Shown piece after piece: positions 1-5,724 of a stretch of 5,724 nucleotides of DNA. The stretch's first letter is position 1. Each line of letters opens with the position of its first letter. Location of the stretch: assembly GCA_028678905.1 (NCBI GenBank), contig JAJRCO010000136.1:1-5724 (forward strand), written 5' to 3'. The DNA is from Methanomicrobiales archaeon (GTDB lineage: Archaea; Halobacteriota; Methanomicrobia; Methanomicrobiales; JACTUA01). The notes under the pieces were generated by a model. It ran no database searches and was not told the DNA's origin. It saw only the letters and a list, made by a program, of their open reading frames with translations. The translations under genes were made by a program, and so were the position numbers.

Positions 1-2
1 AG

Positions 3-1274
3 GTGAAGGGTACTATCGCCGTGGGCAGGGACACCCGCACGTCCGGTGAGAGTCTGGGATCGGCACTCAAGGCCGGCCTCATGGCCTGCGGGTGCGACGT
101 GCTCGATCTGGGCATCCTTCCTACCCCTGGCCTTCAGTTCCTGGTTCGCGGGAGGTGTCAGGGGGGAGCGATGATCACTGCATCGCACAACCCTCCGGAG
201 TACAACGGGGTGAAGGTAATCGATGCGGATGGGACCGAGATGGGTGATGAGGCGACGGTGCGTCTGGAAAAAAGGATACTCGATAGTCGGTTCACGTTCG
301 TCTCATGGGAAAAGGTGGGGAAGGAGGACCGGTCTCCCGCACTGGTTGAAGAATATATAAGGGGTGTTATTCGCCATTTCCCGGAAGGAATAGGAAAGGG
401 GATGCTGGTGGCGGTGGATCCGGGGTCAGGGGCGGGCATCCACACCACACCAGCCATACTCTCCCGAATGGGATGCCGGACGCTAACCATCAATGCGACC
501 TTTGACGGGACCTTCTCCGGACGGCTGCCGGAGCCGTCGAGGGAAGGACTGGAAGACCTGGCCTCCTTGGTGACGGGTGCGGAGGCGGCGTTTGGAATCG
601 CTCATGACGGGGATGCGGACCGGACCGTATTCATCGACGAAAAAGGCCGCTATGTCGAAGAAAATCGTGAATTTGCCCTGATCGCCCGGTTCCTGTGCGG
701 CCAGCGGAAAGGCACTTTGGTGACGCCGGTCAGCACATCGCTCCTGGTCGAGGACGTCATCCGGCCTCTGGGGTGCGATGTAGACTATACTCCGGTGGGC
801 AGCATCTACGTCGCCCGTCGCATGATGGAATTACAGCAAAAGGGTGTGGATGTGGTCATGGGAGGCGAAGGAAATGGAGGACTTATCTATCCTTTCCACC
901 AGCTCTGTCGGGACGGGGCGATGACCGCAGCGATGATGGTGCGGATCCTTGCCACAACGGGCAAGACTCTCTCCGTGCTTCTCGATGAGATGCCGGACTA
1001 TTTCATGATCAAGGAGAAGATACACACTGCCCGCCGGCGGGAGGTGATCCAGGCACTGGGGAGAACGTTCTCCACAGATACGCTGGACCGCTCGGACGGG
1101 ATCAAGATCATCCGAGGGAAGAAATGGGCTCTGGTGCGGGCATCAGGGACCGAACCTCTCGTACGGATCATGGTTGAGGCAGAAAATAGAAAGAATGCAG
1201 AGGATTTGTATGAAGAAGTCCACACTGCGGTGGAAAAAGCGATGCGGGGAGAGCAGGGTTCCCGATCTTCTTAA
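3..1274 (+). CDS. glmM: Phosphoglucosamine mutase / phosphomannomutase family protein, N-terminus cut by window edge
   Basis: Alpha-D-phosphohexomutase family enzyme, cytosolic, which moves phosphate between C6 and C1 of a hexose phosphate. In archaea this family supplies glucosamine-1-P (towards UDP-GlcNAc) or mannose-1-P for glycan synthesis. All four active-site loops are visible, numbered from the first in-window codon: phosphoserine loop TASHNPPEYNG with the catalytic Ser61 (codon 183-185), metal loop DGDADR at 202-207, sugar loop GGEGNGG at 287-293 followed by CRDGA, and phosphate loop RASGTEP at 379-385. The last two are in the archaeal style. The GTG at position 3 is probably an internal Val codon, because family members have about 35-45 residues before the VGRDTR motif, including the first 'FGTxGVRG' segment, which is missing here. 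The visible part is 423 residues and ends at TAA 1272-1274. No frameshift or missing catalytic residue is seen. The family is certain. The choice between GlmM and ManB/PGM specificity cannot be made from sequence alone, so the symbol is tentative. Confidence 0.9.
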   Translation: MKGTIAVGRDTRTSGESLGSALKAGLMACGCDVLDLGILPTPGLQFLVRGRCQGGAMITASHNPPEYNGVKVIDADGTEMGDEATVRLEKRILDSRFTFVSWEKVGKEDRSPALVEEYIRGVIRHFPEGIGKGMLVAVDPGSGAGIHTTPAILSRMGCRTLTINATFDGTFSGRLPEPSREGLEDLASLVTGAEAAFGIAHDGDADRTVFIDEKGRYVEENREFALIARFLCGQRKGTLVTPVSTSLLVEDVIRPLGCDVDYTPVGSIYVARRMMELQQKGVDVVMGGEGNGGLIYPFHQLCRDGAMTAAMMVRILATTGKTLSVLLDEMPDYFMIKEKIHTARRREVIQALGRTFSTDTLDRSDGIKIIRGKKWALVRASGTEPLVRIMVEAENRKNAEDLYEEVHTAVEKAMRGEQGSRSS

Positions 1275-1362
1275 TTTCCTATAAAAACTTTGTGAATTAT
1301 TTATCTGGTCCAAATATACGGCCGGGCTGGCTACACACAATTGCAAAAATTCTTATTTGAGA

Positions 1363-1368
1363 TTTTTT
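1363..1368 (+). terminator. Possible oligo-T terminator downstream of glmM
   Basis: A run of six T (1363-1368), with a further T-rich stretch just before it (1350-1358), lies about 90 bp after the glmM stop codon. Archaeal RNA polymerase can terminate at U-rich runs without a strong hairpin, and no convincing stem precedes this one. The assignment rests on composition and position only. A T-run in a 22% G+C stretch may be chance. Confidence 0.3.
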
Positions 1369-1404
1369 GTAATATCTCTGGTACAATGATTTCAACAAAA
1401 TCGG

Positions 1405-1432
1405 AATATATATAAGCAAATTTTATATATAA
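1405..1432 (+). promoter_or_regulatory. Putative archaeal promoter with two TATA elements arranged as a dyad
   Basis: Two TATA-like elements precede the large repeat-protein gene: AATATATATAAG (1405-1416) and TTTTATATATAA (1421-1432). The first is centred near 1410, so with the usual archaeal spacing of about 25 bp the transcript would begin around 1435-1438, only a few bases before the ATG at 1442. This would give a nearly leaderless mRNA, which fits the lack of a usable Shine-Dalgarno sequence there. The second element would place the start near 1450, inside the annotated gene and before the in-frame ATG at 1454. The two form an inverted repeat: TATATATAA (1407-1415) and TTATATATA (1423-1431) with a 7-bp spacer. 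This could also serve as an operator or simply reflect the symmetry of TATA boxes. Confidence 0.55.
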
Positions 1433-1441
1433 CATTAGGTA

Positions 1442-4400
1442 ATGAACATTTCGATGGGCACCTTTGATGAGTCATACAAGCAACGGGTGAACCATGCTTT
1501 GGGTCGAAAAAACACCCAGGAAATAGAGGAACTCATCAAAGAAGTAAATAAATTGAGTAAAAGGAAGGAGCGAAATCAGTACCTTGACCTGATCAACAAC
1601 GCCATTCTCAAAAAAGCCTTCGAAGAGAACCATCCCGAATTACTCCGCCTCCTGGTGGACCTCACCCACACCAGGATTTTCGAGACGATGAATCGTGCGA
1701 TCCACACCTACACGGTCATGAAGGATCCCCGCTGGTACGATATTCTCTTCGACCTCTCCGAGAAGCTGGACCGCAAGAGTTACCAGTCCAAGATCTTCGC
1801 CAAGATCTCCAAGGAACTGATCGAGGCGGGAGTGGAGGCAAAGGATTCGGACCTGATCCTGAAGGGGATTGACCTCGTCCAGCACATCGGATTCCGCAAG
1901 TACCAGTCCGATATCATGATCGATATCGTCCCTCTAATCATCGTCTGGGCAATCGAGACCCGGGACATCACGCTCCTGGACCGGAGTCTCGATCTGATCT
2001 CGGTGGTGGGGGATATCTCCAAACACTCACTCCTCAGGAGTGAACTCGCCAAAGCGATGGCGACCATCGGAACGCTCCAGAATGATGTGGAGATCGTGAT
2101 CCGGGCCCTGAAATCGGGCTCCGAGATCAAACAGAAACACAGCCGGCTCTCCTGTATTCTCGCCATCATCGAAAAGCTATGGAAATCGGGGATGGCGAGG
2201 AACGTAACCGACGTGGAGTTCTTCATCAGGAGACTGAGCGATATCCCCGAGAGCCAGCAGATCGAGGTCCTGGGCACCCTCTCCGAGTTCCTGATCGAAA
2301 AGACCCGGGATAAGCGCCAGCTCCAGTCTTCATTGGAAAAGCTCGCCGACGATATCCCACTCTCCCGTGAACAGATCATCCTTAAACTGCTGGAGAAGGC
2401 GGAGAAAAGTGCGGACCGATGGTATCTCGAGAGGGCACTGGAGTTCAATGCCCGGTTCATGGAACCGACCCACTTCCCCATCCGGGAGATCGTCCGGTCG
2501 GGAACCGCGGTGGCGGCCAGGACGAAAGATATCGGGATCTTGATGCAGATCATCCCCCTGCTCGACAAGGCGTCCCTCGCATCGGAAGAGGCGCTCCTCT
2601 CCCAGTATCTGGTGATCGTGGACAGCCTCCTCACCGAAGGGGACCTGCATAACGCGCTGGATCTCTTCTCCAAGATCATCTCTCCCTTCGACCGGACGAG
2701 CAAACACGCGATCGACAGCAGTGTCAATCTCATCAAGGAGGGCATCATCCATAAGGAGACAGATCTTCTGAAGAAGCGGATCTTCTCCGAGATCGAGACC
2801 TCGGTGGCTGACCCCCTGATCCAGAGAGCCGCGATCGAGCTGTGTAAGGAAGCGGAATTTACCGATTTCATCAGTTATGCCCGGGCGTTTGAAGACGTCA
2901 TCACCCTGCACGAGAACAAAGACAGTCTGATCTTCGAGAGTATCAGGATCCTGATCGAGAGGGGGTTCATGGAATACAACGATCCCTCTGTCCTCCTCCA
3001 TCTCGCAGAGCAGATTAGTGACAAAGATGCCCGGGAGACAGCGATCTCATTCATCGTCATCGAGATGGCGAAGATCGGGGTGTTTCTGAAGAACCGTGAT
3101 ATACTCCAGCGGGCGGTTGGACTCACCTGCCAGATCGAAGGACAGCGTCCCCGGTCAGAGGCCCTGTCTCGTATCATCGATCAGGCCTCCTTCCTGGCGG
3201 TGGAACAGGGAGACCTCGATTTCCTCCACCGCATGGGTGCGTGGATACGTTCCCTTCTGGAGAAGGATTATGAAGTCTATGCCCGGGACAGTATCATCGA
3301 AGGGATGATCAAGTACGGAGTCTCCCAGAGTGCACCACACGCCCTGGACGACGCCTATCAGCTGACCTCGACCCTGGACGATCCCAATCTGCTCCAGCGC
3401 AAACGGGAGAGTATCATCGAAGGATTCATCAAAATCGGCTGTTCCACGTTCATCGAAACCGGTCCCGGTGAGAAACCAGCCTTCATCCGGTACAATCTCT
3501 CCTCCTTTGAGCGGGCGCTTACCCTGATGAGGGAGAACATCCCCAAACCCCAGCGTGCCCTTAAACTGTCCCGGTACATCGATCTCATCCTGGGTCAGGC
3601 AGAAGAGTCGAAAAATCTGGACTTCATCATCCCCCTGACCCTGTTTATCCTGGAGATCGACGATCCCCTGGAGCGGAACGCGATGTTCTACCGGGTGGCC
3701 ACGTTCTTCCGGGGACTCGCCGGGGAGGAGGAGACCACCAATCCCAACGAGGTGATGCTCCGCCTGTTTGGAGAACTGGAGTTTGCCTACACGTCACCGG
3801 TGGTGATGGACCTCATATACCGCCTGATCGATCAGACCTCTCTCTCCTACTCCAAGCTCTCCTCTCTCTGCAACCTCGCCGATGCGTATATGCGCATCCG
3901 GGAGATGGAGAAGGCGCAGGAGATCCTCACTTCGGTCCATGTCGACCTGAAGAATCTTCCCGACATCGGGGAGCAGATCGTTATTCTCACTAACTTGGTG
4001 GGCCTCCTTGCACGGGTGGACGAAAAACAGGCATACGAATGTCTGAACGAGGCGCTCGGGCTTCTGGAAGAGATAACCGAAGAAAGAAGTTCGCCCATCA
4101 GAAAACAGATTGTCTTCTCCATCATCAGCCTGCATGCCCTGAACCCCAAGGATGAGCACATCTCCCTTGCCCTGCAGCTTGTTAACCAGATCAAGGACCC
4201 GGTGGAGTACGTCAATTCCCTGATCTCCATATTCGGAATGGCGCTGGACGATGCGAAGAGAAAAGAGATCCTGTCTTCGATCTACAAGGCGATCGGGACA
4301 ATTCCCTCTCCCTACGACCGGGCCACGATGCTTCTGGACCTGGTCCCTCTCGCTGAGCGGTACGGAGGAAAAGAAGACGCGCTCTCCCTTCTCGAAGAGA

Positions 4401-5029
4401 CAGAGGCGGTCATCAAGGACATCAACATCCCGTTCATCGCCACGGTGATCCGGAGGGGAATTGTGCAGATGCTGTACATGCTGTACACCAAGCGCAACGA
4501 CCCCGCCATCCTCACCCGGGCAAAGGAAATCGCATCCCACATCGGAGACGAGGATATGCGAAAGCAGGTCCTTCTCTCTCTTGGGGTGAACGAAAAAGAG
4601 ATCGCGGTCAGTCCGGTGTATGCGACGTTCCTTGACTTCCGCGTCCGCATACTCTCCGGTCGTTTCACCGCAGGAGACGCGGAGGCCCTGCACCGCACCG
4701 TTAAATCTCTCTATGACCGAGCAGAACGGGCGAAATTCTACACCCTGATCGCGATCGCATGCCGGGAAGCTGGCCAGGTAAAACTGGGAGAACGAATGCT
4801 CCAGCATGGTATCGACGAAGCCGCGATCATCCGCCCACTCTCCCGACGGGCGTTTGTCCTCGGGGACATGGCTCTGTCGATGTATGTCGCCGATGACGAG
4901 GACCGGGCGAAGGACATTCTTGGTCTCGCGGTGGATGCTGCCATCAATATCCGTGAAGAAGAGCACCGGGAGGATGTGTTCGATGAACTCTCGGTCGCTC
5001 TCCGGATTATTGAGGAGCACCTTCTGTGA
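1442..5029 (+). CDS. Large alpha-solenoid (tandem helical repeat, HEAT/TPR-like) protein of unknown function
   Basis: 1195 residues; I do not recognise a named family. The sequence is almost wholly amphipathic helix, with no signal peptide, no transmembrane segment, no nucleotide-binding or metal motif and only seven Cys, so a cytosolic scaffold or binding protein is the best structural guess. Helical hairpins recur about every 38-43 residues: YQSxI at 114 and 154, KHSxL at 194 and 232, and hairpins opening near 530, 571, 613 and 653. SIIEGxIKxG occurs at 617-626 and 657-666, exactly 40 apart. The C-terminal half is more TPR-like, with A/G/Y-patterned hairpins near 807-838, 845-880, 960-992, 1097-1130 and 1137-1170. 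The first ~60 residues are Lys/Glu/Asn-rich and encoded by DNA of about 35-43% G+C, lower than the 55% measured at 1801-1860. The ATG at 1442 is chosen for promoter position; the ATG at 1454 (Met5) is an alternative. The stop TGA overlaps the acylphosphatase start, so it heads a two-gene operon. The reading frame is firm; function is unknown. Confidence 0.88.
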   Translation: MNISMGTFDESYKQRVNHALGRKNTQEIEELIKEVNKLSKRKERNQYLDLINNAILKKAFEENHPELLRLLVDLTHTRIFETMNRAIHTYTVMKDPRWYDILFDLSEKLDRKSYQSKIFAKISKELIEAGVEAKDSDLILKGIDLVQHIGFRKYQSDIMIDIVPLIIVWAIETRDITLLDRSLDLISVVGDISKHSLLRSELAKAMATIGTLQNDVEIVIRALKSGSEIKQKHSRLSCILAIIEKLWKSGMARNVTDVEFFIRRLSDIPESQQIEVLGTLSEFLIEKTRDKRQLQSSLEKLADDIPLSREQIILKLLEKAEKSADRWYLERALEFNARFMEPTHFPIREIVRSGTAVAARTKDIGILMQIIPLLDKASLASEEALLSQYLVIVDSLLTEGDLHNALDLFSKIISPFDRTSKHAIDSSVNLIKEGIIHKETDLLKKRIFSEIETSVADPLIQRAAIELCKEAEFTDFISYARAFEDVITLHENKDSLIFESIRILIERGFMEYNDPSVLLHLAEQISDKDARETAISFIVIEMAKIGVFLKNRDILQRAVGLTCQIEGQRPRSEALSRIIDQASFLAVEQGDLDFLHRMGAWIRSLLEKDYEVYARDSIIEGMIKYGVSQSAPHALDDAYQLTSTLDDPNLLQRKRESIIEGFIKIGCSTFIETGPGEKPAFIRYNLSSFERALTLMRENIPKPQRALKLSRYIDLILGQAEESKNLDFIIPLTLFILEIDDPLERNAMFYRVATFFRGLAGEEETTNPNEVMLRLFGELEFAYTSPVVMDLIYRLIDQTSLSYSKLSSLCNLADAYMRIREMEKAQEILTSVHVDLKNLPDIGEQIVILTNLVGLLARVDEKQAYECLNEALGLLEEITEERSSPIRKQIVFSIISLHALNPKDEHISLALQLVNQIKDPVEYVNSLISIFGMALDDAKRKEILSSIYKAIGTIPSPYDRATMLLDLVPLAERYGGKEDALSLLEETEAVIKDINIPFIATVIRRGIVQMLYMLYTKRNDPAILTRAKEIASHIGDEDMRKQVLLSLGVNEKEIAVSPVYATFLDFRVRILSGRFTAGDAEALHRTVKSLYDRAERAKFYTLIAIACREAGQVKLGERMLQHGIDEAAIIRPLSRRAFVLGDMALSMYVADDEDRAKDILGLAVDAAINIREEEHREDVFDELSVALRIIEEHLL
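1781..1909 (+). repeat. 120-bp-spaced direct repeat inside the solenoid gene (first copy pair)
   Basis: TACCAGTCC occurs at 1781-1789 and again at 1901-1909, exactly 120 bp (40 codons) apart and in the same codon phase. It encodes the YQS of YQSKI and YQSDI at residues 114 and 154. The flanking protein sequence keeps the same hydrophobic pattern. This marks two adjacent 40-residue helical hairpins of the encoded protein. Confidence 0.6.
3284..3423 (+). repeat. 120-bp-spaced direct repeat inside the solenoid gene (second copy pair)
   Basis: The 20-bp segment at 3284-3303 recurs at 3404-3423 with 19 of 20 bases identical (CGGGANAGTATCATCGAAGG), again exactly 120 bp apart. It encodes RDSIIEG (residues 615-621) and RESIIEG (655-661), and similarity continues into IKxG. 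Near-identity at synonymous positions suggests fairly recent duplication or gene conversion of one 40-codon unit. Confidence 0.7.
5013..5017 (+). promoter_or_regulatory. Ribosome binding site for the acylphosphatase gene
   Basis: AGGAG, complementary to the CCUCC-type end of archaeal 16S rRNA, lies inside the last codons of the repeat-protein gene. Its spacing is 8 bases before GTG 5026. Together with the GTGA stop/start overlap it supports the GTG start and translational coupling. Confidence 0.6.
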
Positions 5030-5304
5030 AGACGATCGAGATCGTCGTTTCGGGGCGGGTTCAGGGTGTTGGTTTCCGAGCGTGTATCCGCCGGGTCGCA
5101 ATGAACATTGGGATTACGGGAGAGGTGATGAACCTGCCGGACGGCAAGGTGCGGATCCTCGCAACCGGCGATCTGCCTCTTCTCGATAAATTCGTATCCA
5201 TGCTATACGGTTGCACCCGTGTTGTGATACGAGATATGCAGATCGCAGACCGGAGCCTCTCGTCTTTCCACGATTTCTCTATCGTCCGACAGAAGAGTCA
5301 GTAG
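5026..5304 (+). CDS. acyP: Acylphosphatase
   Basis: 92 residues, the normal size for this small cytosolic alpha/beta-sandwich enzyme, which hydrolyses carboxyl-phosphate bonds such as those in acetyl phosphate, carbamoyl phosphate or 1,3-bisphosphoglycerate. The signature GRVQGVGFR spans residues 10-18, with the phosphate-binding Arg at 18 (codon 5077-5079). The second signature is read as GEVMNLPDGKV, with the catalytic Asn at 36 (codon 5131-5133). The common Trp of 'GWVxN' is Glu33 here, and the later 'GPxxAxV' region is diverged (YGCTRVVIRDM), so it is an atypical member, though both catalytic residues are present. The GTG start overlaps the upstream stop codon (GTGA, 5026-5029) and the signature begins within ten residues, so no other start fits. 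It is the second gene of the operon. Its TAG (5302-5304) lies within the 3' end of the converging cas1 gene, leaving no room for an intergenic terminator. The physiological substrate cannot be told. Confidence 0.93.
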   Translation: MKTIEIVVSGRVQGVGFRACIRRVAMNIGITGEVMNLPDGKVRILATGDLPLLDKFVSMLYGCTRVVIRDMQIADRSLSSFHDFSIVRQKSQ

Positions 5305-5724
5305 ATCGCAGAGAACTCCCTGTTGTATAGAATCGCCTGCCTGAAGGCGTTCACCTGGGCATCGATCTCCTCCTGTCTGATGGTTTTCTGAAGGGCTGCG
5401 GCGATCTGCTGGATCAGATCTTCCGACAGGTAACATCGCGATCCTCCGATGTCGTACTCTTCCGGAGGGATCCCCGCGTTCGCTAAGTCGAAGATAGTAG
5501 CATCCACCATTCGTGGCTTCAGCGGCTCGATGAGATCCTGCACCAGACTTCCCCCACCTTCGTTCAGGAGGCCCTGGTCCGGATCGAGATGGGCACCCAC
5601 GACCGCCCGGAGACAGATCCCGTGGAGCATCGCATACCCGAAAGAGAACATCGCGTTCACCGGATCCCGGTGTGGCCGTTCCGTCCTTCTCCGGTAGGCG
5701 AGGCCGGGAGGGATCTGTCGGGAG
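5298..5724 (-). CDS. cas1: Cas1-family integrase, C-terminal part, cut by right window edge; apparent His-to-Asn change in the active site
   Basis: Cas1 is the integrase subunit of CRISPR adaptation (also used as a transposase in casposons). The frame is open to the edge, giving 141 visible residues and ending at TGA (complement of 5298-5300). The GTG at complement 5658-5660 is an internal Val. Upstream codons read RRRTERPHRDPV, continuing into NAMFSFGYAML, the familiar 'RPPxDPVNALLSFGYxLL' entry into the C-terminal helical domain. Next come GAHLDPDQGLL, then NEGGGSLVQDLIEPLKP, matching the family 'GLDPxxGxLHxxxxxSLvxDLxExxRP'. In that alignment the catalytic/metal His is Asn (fragment residue 54, codon AAC at complement 5562-5564). 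Asp63 and Glu66 are kept. The N-terminal domain and the first catalytic Glu lie outside the window. No cas2, cas4 or CRISPR array is visible downstream. Family identification is from motif recognition; subtype (CRISPR type I/III, casposon or stand-alone Cas1) is undetermined. Confidence 0.85.
   Translation of the reverse strand, partial: SRQIPPGLAYRRRTERPHRDPVNAMFSFGYAMLHGICLRAVVGAHLDPDQGLLNEGGGSLVQDLIEPLKPRMVDATIFDLANAGIPPEEYDIGGSRCYLSEDLIQQIAAALQKTIRQEEIDAQVNAFRQAILYNREFSAIY

Noticed and set aside
3..5. GTG as the true start of the phosphohexomutase
   Set aside because: It would remove the conserved N-terminal strand and 'FGTxGVRG' loop of the family; the gene most likely begins left of the window.
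695..988. 97-codon plus-strand frame inside glmM
   Set aside because: Out of frame with an intact, motif-rich phosphohexomutase; the composition is that of a frame-shifted read.
1320..1333. GCC-GGGCT-GGC mini-hairpin as an intrinsic terminator of glmM
   Set aside because: The stem is only 3 bp and is not followed directly by a T-run; the signal is too weak.
1780..2871. 363-codon minus-strand open frame
   Set aside because: Ser/Arg/Ile-rich low-complexity product, antisense to the solenoid repeats, no motif; a shadow of the coding strand.
2330..3001. 223-codon minus-strand open frame
   Set aside because: Antisense to the solenoid gene, overlaps another antisense frame, and has no recognisable domain.
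3794..5101. 435-codon open frame on the minus strand opposite the solenoid gene and acyP start
   Set aside because: Its product is rich in D, H, R and G with no domain pattern, and it lies wholly antisense to a strongly patterned protein. Long antisense frames are expected from the G/C-biased third codon positions here.
5658..5660. GTG as the start codon of a short 120-residue Cas1-like protein
   Set aside because: The frame stays open upstream to the window edge, and the extra 21 residues continue the Cas1 pattern (RPHRDPVNA), so the GTG is an internal Val.
5449..5697. 82-codon plus-strand frame opposite cas1
   Set aside because: Ser/Arg/Pro-rich antisense read of a recognisable Cas1 domain.
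1..5724. CRISPR array, tRNA/rRNA gene, insertion sequence or casposon ends
   Set aside because: No regularly spaced 25-37 bp repeats, no tRNA-like cloverleaf or rRNA segment, no transposase frame and no terminal inverted repeats with target duplications were seen. The only direct repeats are the coding ones in the solenoid gene.

Overview
The window looks like chromosomal DNA of a methanogenic archaeon, most plausibly of the order Methanomicrobiales. The grounds are an archaeal-type phosphohexomutase (GGEGNGG sugar loop rather than the bacterial GEQSGH), a TATA-box promoter with an almost leaderless start, and G+C-rich codon use broken by an A+T-rich intergenic region. The order-level placement is inferred from the look of the proteins and was not searched.

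Layout, left to right. (1) Positions 3-1274 (+) hold the 3' nine-tenths of a phosphoglucosamine mutase / phosphomannomutase family gene (glmM-like), cut by the left window edge. (2) Positions 1275-1441 are a 167-bp A+T-rich intergenic region with an oligo-T run that could end glmM transcription and a paired TATA element just before the next gene. (3) Positions 1442-5029 (+) encode a 1195-residue protein built of tandem helical-hairpin repeats with a period near 40 residues. It has no recognisable catalytic domain, signal peptide or membrane segment, and I cannot name it. (4) Positions 5026-5304 (+) encode a small acylphosphatase whose GTG start overlaps the TGA stop of the repeat protein, so the two are almost certainly co-transcribed and translationally coupled. 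(5) Positions 5298-5724 (-) hold the C-terminal part of a Cas1-family protein that runs off the right edge. Its stop overlaps the acylphosphatase stop tail to tail by 7 bp.

The most noteworthy points are as follows. The Cas1 fragment appears to carry Asn where the family has its metal-binding/catalytic His, while the two following acidic residues are kept. No cas2 and no CRISPR array follow cas1. A giant unnamed alpha-solenoid protein is coupled to an acylphosphatase. The solenoid gene keeps an exact 120-bp (40-codon) repeat register in two places, which points to growth by duplication of one-repeat units. A functional link between the solenoid/acylphosphatase operon and the converging cas1 gene is only a neighbourhood hypothesis.
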